DNA of 64,000 nt from Certhia americana (Eukaryota; Chordata; Aves; Passeriformes; Certhiidae), in the NCBI GenBank assembly GCA_018697195.1, contig CM031857.1:56413238-56477237 (forward strand), in the 5' to 3' direction. Made by a program: the position numbers and the translations under genes. Under the pieces are notes generated by a model, which saw only the letters and a list, made by a program, of their open reading frames with translations, ran no database searches and had not been told where the DNA came from. Positions 14,446 to 26,740 of the stretch are shown one piece after another (the first letter of the stretch is position 1; every line of letters begins with the position of its first letter).

Positions 14446-14602
14446 CCATAGAATTATAGAATTGTACAAATCAGAGAATAAGTCAGGCTGGAAGGGACTT
14501 GGGAGACCTTTTGTCCAGCCTTCTATTTGACTTAGGCTCTCCTTTTTACTATGTGACCCATAATTGCAGTTCAGGTTGTCCAGGGCTTTATCCAGTTAGA
14601 TT
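14446..14602 (-). mobile_element. CR1 LINE 3' fragment, short and diverged
   Basis: CCATAGAATTATAGAATTG at the left, then GGCTGGAAGGGACTTGGGAG and a diverged 'ttgtccagccttctatttg' section, ending at CAGGGCTTTATCCAG. Only about 157 bp remain. More decayed than the copy at 5.1-5.4 kb, so probably older. Confidence 0.75.
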
Positions 14603-17600
14603 TTCTTCATTTCTGACTGATGAGCATAATTTAAAGCAGAAATTCTTGCTAATAGTACTAAATTCTCGCTAACAGCATTGACTTTCACTTTTGTACTGTC
14701 AAAACACTTTCCATTTCTCTTTCTCTGTTTCTGATCTCTTGCATTTGTTCCAGAAGGCATCTCAGTCTTGCCTCTGTTGTGCATGTCCAGCTTCAATTTC
14801 TCTTTGAAGTAAAATATAATTTTTAAAACAAAAAAATAATCTTCACCTCCAAAAAAACACCAGTGATAAACTCACAACAGGTCTTGATAAGTTACTTGTT
14901 AATTTCTTACATTTGCTGGGTTTTAATTACTAACCATGTATCTTACCATTTCTTCAGCTGATGGGTGGAAGAGCCTTCAGGAAGCAATTTCCCATGTCCT
15001 TTTTGAAAACATGAATTCATACACAAATGTTTACGGGATATTGTAATGTACTATGTTTTACAAGCAGAAATTCTCCATTAGATCACCACTCCCTGGGAAG
15101 CAAGTTTGTCAGGTAGGAGTGGAGACCAAGACACATCCACCAGTCTGTACCTGAAGAGTGGTTACCCAGCAAGGCATTTCTGGAGCTCTCATTCACATTT
15201 AATGAACTTGTCTAATAACACCAAATCCATGGAACACAGATGTCTATCACTGCCAAAAATGTCAACAACCAGTAAGCATACAGGCAAAAAGGACCAGGAT
15301 GATGAATGGTCTGAAGAGAAAGATTCATAGGACAAGTCAGCAGGACAAACTCTCCAATGCAGAAGTACAGTTTGGCTCAGTGACATCTTAGAGAGGCTGA
15401 TCAACACCTTCATCTGGTTTTTCCAATTGTGTTAGTTTAACAGTCTCCCTGTGACAGGCTCACACCAAAATAGCCTTAACTATAATGACATTGCTGTGTC
15501 TCAGGCACAGAGTTACACACATGAGGATTAAGCATGTATGTGGGTGGTGACAGGGAAAGGTACAAGAACAACTACATTTTCCTGTCTCTGCTGTGCTCAC
15601 AGCCAGATTTAAATCCCTGTCTGGACCCTGGGGACTTTGATGACCTGACAGTCCTTGCCCACACCTCAAGGGCTCCCTTGTCCCATGGTCCAGTGCCCCA
15701 TCCCCCAGGCTTTCATTCCGGGCCCCAGCAACTCCAAGCAGGATTGGTCTTGTTATCTTACATATATGTTTGAATTTTATCTATCATACTAATTGTTTTG
15801 CAGTATTTGGCTGTTATAATCACCCTGACTCAGCTGTTTAAACTTTCAGGCTTTTGCAATTGTTAAAAGAACAATACCTTGCTTAGTTACTCATAACTGA
15901 TATGTGATTCCCCTCAAAACCTTTCTCATGCACTTTCGTTTCCATCTTTTATTTTCAGTCAGTTCTGCTGGAATCTGCCTTCCCATGTTGCGTGAGATGG
16001 CATTAAGGCATACTCAGGTGACATTACACTGCACTGTTACTGTCACAAGTCCAATGTGGCAGATGGACACGATGTTGTCGTCTTAACCAGGAGATTCCCT
16101 CTACAGCTGAGTCATTGCAGGGCATGTGCTACAAGGAGTTCCCCTGTATGTCCCATCAGGTAGAAGGTCTTGTGGTACACAGTCTTTGAAAGAGTCCTTC
16201 CATGACAAGAAAAATATTGTCTCTTTGGAACAAACTGTGATCAGCTGCACAACAGAGCTTAGACACTCAGTCACTGATCTGTATTTTGACACTTCAGAGA
16301 AGTATGACAAGGTGTTTTGCCTTCCATCTGAAGCATCTCATTTCTCATCTAATAAGCAATTTGCTGCCAAGTTTTTAATTAGGGCTCTATCAGAAAACAT
16401 TCTTTTTTGTCAGCAAATCATGTAACATCTGCCTGGTAATCTATCTTCCCCTGTTTCCTCATCCAGACCAACAACTGAAAAAATCTTTTAAAAAATCATC
16501 AATTTCCTACCTACTCAGAAAAAAATACAACCCATCTTCAGTCCTGTATTGTCTGATTCTCAGTGGCATCAATTCTTCCACTGTCACCTCCCTCTTGTGT
16601 TATGCTCCTTCTGTTGAGAAGAGCTGCCCTGAGCAGTGGGTGGCATGGGAGGGCACTTTTTCTGCTTACAAAAGTAAATACAATTCCAGCCAGCTCTTGC
16701 TGCCAGGTGGAGCTTCCCTGAGTGATAAGACTGCCCCCATAGAGCATGGGGAGTACAAAGAGGGCAGCATTGCTGCCTCAGTGAGGGCACCCACCATCCT
16801 TAGTGGAAGGAGCCCATCCAGATATATTGCTCTCCCCTGGGACCCTAAGAGGCCGGCAAATCCCAAATCTGGGTGATTAACACAGGTCCCATCACAGGGA
16901 AAGAAGATGCCAAAAACCACAGCTGCCCTCTGGTGTGTGCTTGAAGCAGCTGTACTATCAGGGGGGTTCAGGGAAATAGTCCCATTTTCTCTTCCTAAAA
17001 GCAGGCTGTTGGGAACATAACTACAGAAATTCACACACATGAGCCCTTGTTGGTGTGTATGGGGATTACAGTGTATCCACAGATGGACATATACATGTTA
17101 GGAAGACTTGTCACAGCTTCTGAAACTGTAATTATTTCCCAGCTGTGACTGTGAGACCTCAGAGAGGAGCAGGTTGCTGAGGCAGGCCACCCTGCTGAAG
17201 AGGTGGCTCTGCTGTGACACTGCTGTGCACAAAGCTGGCTGGCGATTCATGTGAGGCAGAAGTCCTATCCAGAGGATTTATCAGGAAACTCACTTCCTGA
17301 GACCTGTTGATTTATTTTGCATGAGAAATGTGGGTGTTGGGAGGAATTCTTTGGTCCTTCCTTGTCGCTGCCTGCAGAAACAGAGGGCTGCTGTGCATCC
17401 ATCTTAATTACAGCGTTTGCCTTGCAGCGGTTTGCCTTTCCATGGCTGTTTTCCTATGACAAAGGTGGAAGTCTTCACTGCTTTCTTCTGATTGAGAGCC
17501 AAGTCACTCCGTTACAAAGCCCATAGGCCAGATATGTTACTAATGCAGTAGCCCAAGTCCCTACAGGTTCACTGAAACAGTGCAGATCTAGTTCTGAAAA

Positions 17601-20425
17601 ATAGCTCACTGTTGCATTCCTCTAATTTAATTAATTAGAAAATCCTAATGATAACATGAAAGAAGCCAAACCATTTTCTATCTTAACTTTTTTTTTTTTT
17701 TTTTTAACTGCTTTAATGTCCAGCATTTTCTTCCTGTGAGTTCAATAAACTTGGAATGGCCCTAGGAATTGGGCTGTTAAGGCCATATTCAGATAGTTTC
17801 CTTATATCTGCTTACTTTAGATATTGCTGCTTCTTTTCTCCCCTTGGAACAATCCTTCAAAACAGGTAGAAAAAGCTTCCCTGTTTCAGGTGGCACAATA
17901 TTTGTAGTTAATAATTTACATGTGCAGAGAGGTAGATCTAGTCCAGATCCTCAGAAAAATGCAGGTGATTAGAGTGAATTTTGTTCCTACACACCTTCAG
18001 AAAACTCAATTTCCATCCCTGAAAAGCAGTATTTGTGAGGGAATTTAACATCACAGGTGTTTTACCCTTAAGTCAATGACACTCAGTAAAACAAAGGCAT
18101 TAACTTCAGTAGGAACGGGCAGAGACAGAAAATGCCCATTTAAAAACTGAACCCCAAATATACAGTTAGTGTTCTCTTGCCCGGAGAATCTTGTCTTCTA
18201 ACTTTTCCTGAAAAATAGGCTGAGATGGAAAATAATATCTGAATTTCTCTTCATTGCATCAATAATTTTCAATTGAGTATTTCCTTTCCCTAGCATCAAT
18301 CCCAAACACTACTTAAAAGCAATCTACTCCTTGTTCTGATTTCAGAAAAAAGCTGGTTTACTACTGTTTATATAGCACTAAAATCAAGTTTATATCCCAA
18401 TGCTATCAGTGTTTCTTTTATATCACACATGTACATAGAACAAACTTCCTGGTGAACTACTATTTCTAAAAATTGCATTACTGAAATTTCAGTCTCAAGC
18501 ATTTCTTCTCCTCACAATCTCCAAACCCATTCCACTTGGGTAGCATTAATCTGCTACACAGAATGAGGAAAGACATTCCCATTATTCTCTAAAATAACTA
18601 GTTCCTCCTCAATTTCTGCTGACAAGGTTATTTTTCAGCTATTCTGACCCAAAAAAGCTGACCAGAGGATATTAGGAACTCAAAGACACAGCCCTCAGGA
18701 TTAGTCACTGCATCTATGCAAAATGTTAAGTCTTTTTATTTTTGTTCTTATAGGCCTGGGAATATGGTAGACGATAAAACTTCAGCTCCTATATTTTATA
18801 CTTGATATAAAAAAGCAGTAAGGTCTTACATTGCGCAGGATCAGCTTTCTCCTGCAGGTTGAATGTTCAAAACTCACAGAGCCCCTTGAGTCCTTTGCCT
18901 GGGGAAAACATGCCTTTTACCAAATTTTAAGATAGTCTCTATAATTAGTGGTCTAATTTTGTTGTGCACAAATGACTTTACCCACCCAAGTGGGAACACA
19001 AAACTCTTATTTGCGAGCTCAAATTGGCTGAATGTGTGTCCTCAAACAAGTGTATTCTGAGTCTGCTGCATACATAATATTAAGTATGGCAGGCTCTGAA
19101 ACGACAGTCAACAAATGAGACACTGCAGAACTATTTTTGGTGCAACACAGGTGAGGCTAGGAAAAGAACAGAATGAAAACTTAGACCCTTCTAAACTGGC
19201 TACAGTTAAGATCCCCAAACATGAGCAAATTCTCCCAAGAGACTTGGAGCACTCAGAAGAATTTGCAGTGTCAATGAACTGCGCTAAATAAGAATATTAA
19301 CATTTGATATCACAATCTTGTCACTGCTTCAGTGTATCAGGATCTAGAACTTCATTGCTGGAGTGCCTTGAGGCTCTGCATGAAGGAGGTCCATAAATCC
19401 CCATGAACCAGCTACTCTCTACCAGACAGAACAGACTACTGATAAATTCTTTCACAATCCCAAAAATACACGTCCATCACACTTGCTCTGCACTGGCATT
19501 TATAGCCTTGATTTTCACACTGTGCCTGTTTCTGTATTTATAAACTGCCTACCAGAACAGCCCAGACACTCTTAGCCTGATCGTTCCTTAACAATTGGCT
19601 GTTCCTGTTTCAAAACTTCTGTCTCCTGTTCAATTATCCAAATAAGACTAAAGGAATGAAGAGTGGCAAAGGCACTAATGAGTGCGGACAGTGATCCAAA
19701 TCTCCAGGAAAAGCTATGAGAAACCATCATGGCAAGTAATGTGTGAACCACCACAGCTTGATTCCTTCCATGTTTCCTGCAATATTCCAGAGGGAAGCAT
19801 ACTGCAGTAGGAACAATTAATCTTATTCACCTACCAAATGTGGAGGGGTTGTACACCCTTGTGACTAAATACCCCAATTTAATTCTTGTCTGCATCCTTT
19901 AGTCCTATCTTCTCTACAGAAGTAGAATTTAACATCAGTTGTTGTTATTGCTATAACTAATAGCACATTTCTGAAATTGAGGCTATTTTTAGTTGCACGA
20001 CACAAGAAGCTTGAAACAGGTGGAATTATTTTCTTTAAAAAGTCACAAAATACAAAATAGATAACTTTTTCTTAAAGTTTTTGGGGGCTTTTTTTGAACT
20101 AAAAACAGAGCCAAGTTTCACCCTAGGGCAAACTTCTACAGATGAGTTATAAGTCTCTAAATAATGAGGTTTTTAATGAAAACAAGGCTAACTCAGTGTG
20201 AACTGTAGCACAGCAAATTGTGTCACTATAACTGTAACTTAATGGAAATCTACAGAATATTGAAATTTTTTTTTTTATTATTGCTTAATTTATCAAAACT
20301 ATATCATTTACAGCATACTATAAATGAGGCAAAAACTTATTCAAGGATGTGGCAGAGATAATTACAAAAAGCACCAAGGAGACACATAATGAGTAGGTAG
20401 AGGAACAAGTCACATGAGAGAGGAA
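14603..20425. other. Intergenic, nothing recognised
   Basis: Somewhat less AT-rich at 16.5-17.5 kb, where overlapping frames are open on both strands without resemblance to any protein I know. A poly-T run lies near 17690-17705. Confidence 0.6.
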
Positions 20426-20480
20426 ATTATTATTATTATTATTGTTGTTGTTGTTATTATTATTATTATTATTATTATAT
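20426..20480 (+). repeat. (ATT)n/(GTT)n trinucleotide repeat
   Basis: ATT repeats interrupted by a block of four GTT units, then ATT again, about 55 bp. A compound microsatellite. Confidence 0.97.
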
Positions 20481-23400
20481 AAATCATTAAATCTGTGATG
20501 TCAATGATTGCATCAGCTATACCTGTGGACATGATGGAAAGAACTGAGGACAGGGAGCTAAATGAAGGGAGGGATACAGAGCATGAGTGGAAAAGGCATT
20601 GTGGCTGATGAGTCAGTAACATCATCTCCAATGTTTTCTTCCCAGGGCATGGTATAACTGCTGTATGTGTAACATTTTTAACTGGAAGCTTGAGATGCAA
20701 TTAAGCAAATGAACAGCTAAACCCAAAGGCTCCTGAATTAAAGAAAAATTTGGCAAATTAGCTCTGAAGTAAATAGCACTCATGATTTGTGCAGCATTTT
20801 ATACTTTCAAGGCATTGTACAAACACTGAATAATGAAGGGTCTTTTTTTCTGTTGTTCTCCCTAGAGTTCAAGTGAATTAAAGAATCTACAAATGAACAG
20901 GCCAAAAATGTAGTGCATTAACCAAAGTTAACAGAAGAGGGGATACCAAGCAATAGCTGGCTAATAGGTAGACTCATGGAAGATGAAATCCTAAACTAGC
21001 CATGAATGGTGCAGTGGTGCAAACATGGTGCATTAACATCAAGCTGCTGCTCCTGAGCAGAGAAGTCCTCCCTCCCAGCCAGGCACAGCACTGTGCTGAG
21101 ACCAGCTACTGCTCCTTCAGCCTCTCTGCCACACTCCATTGCATGTGAAAAGCCTACCTGAAAAATCACAGAATTCACCAAGGGAATCGCAGACCAGGGA
21201 ATTGCATCTAACAGCAGCTCACACCAGCTGCAGGGAGAGCCCATAACCACCACACTGACAACATTGCTCTTTCCTTTCTGGAAACTCGACCATCATTCAG
21301 AAGGGAATGGGAGATTCATAGAATGGAAATAACTCTTAAGCCTAATGTCCAAGGAGTTCCCTTGCTGAGGGAATGGCCATAATCCTGAGCATTAATTTTA
21401 TGGTACATACTCTTTAAAAATTTATTTTAAAATACTTTAAATATTTGGGGAATGAGGGAAGAAGCACTTACTAATGAATGTACTTATTACAATGTGATTT
21501 TGTAAGGGATTCCTCCACTCTCATAATTCTTTTAGTTTCAGTTTTATAACAATCCAGTTTTCATCTTTCTCTTGTTTTGCTCCTAACATGAAACTTCTCG
21601 TAGTACCTGGGATTGTGGGAGAAGAATGTACAATTCCTTTTTCGATGAAGACAATAGAAACATGATTTTACCGCCTCAGTCAGTTACAGAAGGTGGATGT
21701 CACTTTCCCTTTCTTCTGAACAAAAGCTTTTTTCATGGCTCACCATCCTATGAGCTCAATAAACAAAGATGTAGCAGTGGTTTCTCTGCTTTAAATGGAA
21801 ACCAGTCTCCCCAGTGTGAGTTAAGTGTGCTAATTACAAATATACCAAACCTGACTGCTTCGGAGATTACACCTTGAAAGCCTTTGCGGATCCCAGAGGA
21901 ACTTCAGACTAACCCCACACTCAGCTGAAAATGTAGCATCTCTGAAAATGAATACAAGTAGGACTGCCAAATCCAGGCAAAAGTGCAAGCACTTGAGTCT
22001 TCACTTCTGAGGAGGGGTTAGACACATTGCTTGTGCCTCAGTTAGACCTGTGTGGCTTTTGAAGTACCTGAGTGTCTTTCTGGATGTGGGCATGGGTGTT
22101 AGAGATAACATTAAAGACACATCAACAGAAGCTCTACGTGTCCTGGACTGTCAAACATTGAGTCCTTAGCAACAAAAAGCTTCTGAGCAGTGAAGGCTGG
22201 ATCACAGAAAGAGATGCTGAGTGTACAAGTCATTTTGTGACTGTGTAGTGGATGCTTGTGCAAAGGACACATTTTCAAGTGTTTGCAGTACCACAGAAGC
22301 CTTGCAGCTGGTTCTGAGTCATTCTGAGCACCAGAAAAGGTGATGAACATTATAGGAAATGATCTCCAGTTACTTCAAAATATTATTCTGGAATGGAAAT
22401 TTCTGTGAGTTATTTTCTCTAGGAGGTATTTTGTGGCTGTTAGGCTCAGTTTTGTTGTTTTTGCAGAAAAGTACTGCCTACTCCTGCCCACGACTCTGCA
22501 ATGATAGGCACAGCTGCATCCCATGAAAACTATCCAAAGCATCTTAAAAAAATTTCTTTTTTTAAAGAAAACTGACAAACAAAACAACAAATAATTACTG
22601 GCTCAGCAGATGCTGAAGATAGTGTCTTGTGCTGGCACATGCTGGGATTCTTCCTCCTTAAATCACTGCAGTGAAAGCTCTCACAATTCAGAGACTTTAT
22701 CACTCAAGAGGACCAGACCCAATTATTATAACCTGAGACAGAGGATTCACTTAGCAGCCTCACCACCATTCTGCTGGCTGCTCTGAGTTCTCCCCTCTGT
22801 CTCCAGGCTTCCAGGACAAGGGTCTGGTCTGTTCCTTCCTCACTTCTTCAGCTAAGAGATGATAAAAGACCACGTAAGTTCTTAGTGGAGATGAGGATTG
22901 TTTCCAGGTCTAGGAGCAGAAACACGCAGGCCAAGCAGCTGGGACTACTTGCTGCACTGAAGTGTAAATGCACTGAAGATACAAAACACCAATCTTGAAA
23001 ACCTTCAGAGAAAATTTTCCTGATGCTGACTTCCATTCTATTGCAGTCTAATATTTGAAAGGAAATGGTAGAAGTTACTTGACTTAGGCAATTAAGTCTC
23101 ACCTGCTGAATAAAGCTTTAAAAAACAGACTGCTTTGACTAGCTTTTCATGGACAAGAAGACAGCCTTGCCATAAGGGCTTTCTCTCTCACATGTCTATG
23201 GTTCCTGACAGATTACAGTTAACCCAGTAATTAACGTAAAAAAAAGTAGCTTAAATGGTAACCTAAAACTGTGAGAAAGGAGAATGATTATAACCAGTGC
23301 AGACTATATTAAGGAATTATAGTAAAAAGCCTCAGGGGGATTAAAGTGTTAAATAGTATTAAATAGTAAAGAGAAAAAGACATACTAATGCCTCTTCTTA

Positions 23401-23799
23401 TTTTTTTCTTCTTTTACTTTATCTTCGTAATCCAGATTTAGCAGCAATTTTTGGATGCCTGATGCCCTGGTGTGTGAAAATCAGATGCATGTTCAAGAGA
23501 TTCATTTCTACAACAGGGATGAGGTCAGGTGAGGGAGTTTTGTAACTTCTTACTGCCAGACAGCCACTAGGACATTGGTGGAAGTCTCAGCACAGGTCTT
23601 ACACCTTGCTCTCCCCTTCACTGGGAGGCAGTGCTTGCAGGAGGGAATAGCTGTGCCATCCAGCTGGAGCTGGGCAGTCCTGTGAGTACCACTGCTTATT
23701 TGGAGAGGGTGGATATCACATAAAACAAACCTTTTAGTATCTGGTATCAAAGGAGAAAGACACTCTCAAAAGAAAGAAACAGAGAAGACTTGTCGGAAA
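20481..23799. other. Intergenic, nothing recognised
   Basis: Contains only short frames. The 83-codon plus frame at 21626-21877 has no domain I recognise. Confidence 0.6.
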
Positions 23800-23908
23800 A
23801 TGGAGCATGGATTGGACAGAGGGCACCTTATACGCCCCTATGGCGTGGTAACCCAAGAAAAGATGGATTTCATCGGGAAGCAGTTTAAGACCACAGCTGA
23901 TTTACAAG
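23800..23908 (+). CDS. Candidate first coding exon, unrecognised protein
   Basis: ATG at 23800 has A at -3 and G at +4, a good Kozak context. It is followed by 36 codons (MEHGLDRGHLIRPYGVV then TQEKMDFIGKQFKTTADLQ) and a strong donor, CAAG|GTGAGT. The stretch keeps several CpGs (TACGCC, GGCGTGG, CATCGGG) in an otherwise CpG-poor neighbourhood. I do not recognise the peptide and found no matching downstream exon. It is on the opposite strand from TNFSF11. It could be a real exon of a small gene or chance. Confidence 0.3.
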
Positions 23909-26625
23909 GTGAGTCACTGAAGCACATACTCTAAAAGAAGGCAGTGCCCAGTAAAAACTGACTACATGTGGCAAACCACACACCAGCCCTGCCTCAAATT
24001 CATCTGTGCTGGCCATGTTCCTGTGTCCAGCCTATGTACTAAACCTAACCCAGAGTGAGACAACCCTCCTTTCAGGCTTGGCAATGCCTGTGACAAGATT
24101 TTAGCTTAGATTCAGCTAATATGTCATACTATTTGCACTGTGTGCCTTTGTCACTTGAGTGAAGAAAAGAGGCCAGCTGAGAATCTGTGTTTAAATACAA
24201 TTTAGTCTGTCAAGCAACAGTGCTCCTCAGTGGGGGGTGTTTAAAGAGGAATCAAGGCCCTTGTCATAAAACAGCAAGGTCAAAGACACACCATCACTGT
24301 CCCAGCCCTGCTTCCAGCTCCAGGCTCTGGGGTGATGACAGAGGAGGCTCCAAAAGGACAAGGCAGCAGCTGGGAGAGCTGAGGAAGCAGGAGCAGGCAG
24401 GAGGAGGCAGGGGCAGGAGCAGGCAGATGACAGCTCCTGGGGCTTCCATTTCCCGAGGCAAACATCCTTTCTTGTTTTTCCTTTGCTGCTACCCACTGCC
24501 AGCAAGCCAGTTTGCCCGTGCATGTATCTAGCTCCAAAATCAGCCACCTCCACAAATTTTCCTCATACTGAGCTTCCAGGTCTGCCTTGGGGAAGCTGCC
24601 TCTGGGAAGGGAAATTCACCCGCTTGCAGGCACGGGGATGGGAGCAATGCCAGAGCCACCTTTACACATCCTGCTCTGTATGCAGTCAGCTCATAGCTGC
24701 CTAGCTACACCAACCCTTGAAACAATCATTCCAAGAAAAACACCTCCCTAAATAGCGGTGATTTGGGTGATTTTAAAATGCCACCGCACTAGTGCACGGG
24801 TCTGCTATCTGTGGCTGAAGTTTTCAGTACTGACATTCACTTCCCGTTTTGTACTGAATTCTGCGTCTCCGGCTCTGTGCATTACTTTGAAAATCTGCCC
24901 GTGTGCACCTTCCAAGATCTATCAGCTCGGCACAATTTACTGACACAAGCAAATGCTTACTGTTTACAGTTCTGCAGAGCCTGGATAGCTGAACAGTAAG
25001 CTGTATCTACCTCTTGCAGCACCATCAAAATTGCTAGCTAAATTATGAGTTCCAATGCCTTATTATTGCAGTGGAGTTATAAGGAACAAAAAAAAAAAAA
25101 AAATCCCAAAAAACAAAACAAAACAAAAATTTAAAAAAGATCTTATTTTCAGTGCTTTATGGTTTTTGAAACTGTCATTGAAACAAAAAATACCCATCCC
25201 CACTACCCCCCAAAAAGGAATATGTTTTTCCTGAATGGAAAATTAGCTTCTCAACGCAAGAATAAATTACCTAAGGAAGGACCAATATATCATTTTTATT
25301 ATAACTCTATATGGAAGCAAATTCTCAAAGACAATGGTCATTATTATGAGCACAAAGTTTGCCATCCATTATTGTAGGCACTTGGTAACAGCATCCTGAT
25401 GTAACCCAAACTTCATCTCTTTTTCATCATCTATGTATTTAATTGGAAGTACAAACATCAAAACATCAACAGCTCTTTGCGAAAGCCAGGCACCCACTTA
25501 ATGGTGGTAAGCATTGTGGGACAGACCAGGAACATCTGGTTAGAAAAACCTGGTTGAAACAAACAAGCAAAACAAAACAGGTGCCCAAAACCAAACACAT
25601 GCAATACAAAGACCCTTGGAACTAAAGCCTGAATAATCAGACTTGTATCTTCTGTTTGCTGACCTGGCTTCTAGGACGCAGAGTTTGGTGTTTTGGGGCT
25701 CATTGAGTTTTTGAGATGTCAGAGTGAGCTCACCGTTCACTGTGGATGAGAGCTAAAGCCCTCAGGCTTGAATAACTCTTCTTTTTTAAAGGCTTTTCAG
25801 CAGGTTAGTTTTGTCCAATGCCTTTCTTGGTGAATAAGACTCTTCCTGAAGAAGCGTAGCTTCAAACTTCTTCATGCTGAAGAGGGACTCAGAAGCAAGC
25901 TTTACTCAGGCAGTCTCCTTGTCTCAGAGCTGCTCACAAGACCCCCTCAAAAGAGAGGTGGAGTTTTAGATAACCTGCCTCTGCTGCCTGCCTTTCATAT
26001 CCTAATTTGCACACAGCCTGGTGGGCTGGCTTTGGGAAAGCAAAACCCATCCTATGAGGCAATAACCAGAGCACAAGCCAGCTCTCTGATCACACACTGT
26101 TTCAGAGGAGGCTGGTTCTAAACAGCCAAGTGTCTTAGTTCTGCGTATCTGAGCCCACCACACTTCTTTAAAATCCACATTCACATAGCTTTGAGCAAGT
26201 GTGGAGCCAGAAGCAAGGGCAAGCAGGAAATACCATGGACAGGAGGGTGCAGAAAAGGACACCCATTATGAAGAAATATATTTTGGACAGGGAGATTGCT
26301 CCCTGTTGAAACTCCATGGAAGTCTAAGAGACCAGAAAATGTTTCTGCAGCTGTAGCTATGACTCACTTAGACCTGTCAAGCCTCAAGATACATGTCTGA
26401 AGGGTATTTGTTCAGCTGACTCCTGGACTGGTGCTCTGCAGCCTGGAGAGCAGCAGCAAGGCCAGTCTTCTCTGTCTTTATCTCCATTCACCAACTATAT
26501 CCACTGCAGAAGGTACCAGGCCTAAGGGAGGCCCTGGCAAGGGATGGAGGCAAAGCAGTTTGTCTTCCTATTGGGCCATCACTGGTTGATACCCTCTGGT
26601 TTCATACAGCAGCCACAAGTTACAT
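23909..26625. other. Intergenic with a purine-rich block
   Basis: At 24360-24440 the plus strand is G/A-rich (GGAGCAGGCAGGAGGAGGCA-like repeats), opening frames on both strands. A16-like run near 25090 followed by decayed AAAAC units. No gene supported. Confidence 0.6.
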
Positions 26626-26740
26626 GGATTGGACTGGATTGGATTAGATTGGATTGGATTGGATTGGATTGGATTGGATTGGATTGGATTGGATTGGATT
26701 GGATTGGATTGAGACGGATTGAGACGGATTGAGCTGGATT
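26626..26740 (+). repeat. (GGATT)n pentanucleotide array
   Basis: About 115 bp of GGATT repeats. A long pure core of roughly 13 units lies at about 26646-26710, with variant units (GGACT, AGATT) on the left. On the right are two copies of the decamer GAGACGGATT and one GAGCTGGATT. The array is open on both strands only because of its period; it is not a gene. Confidence 0.97.

Noticed and set aside
24187..24555. Overlapping frames on both strands over a GC-richer block
   Set aside because: The block is a purine-rich simple-sequence region; open frames on both strands reflect composition, and none resembles a known protein.
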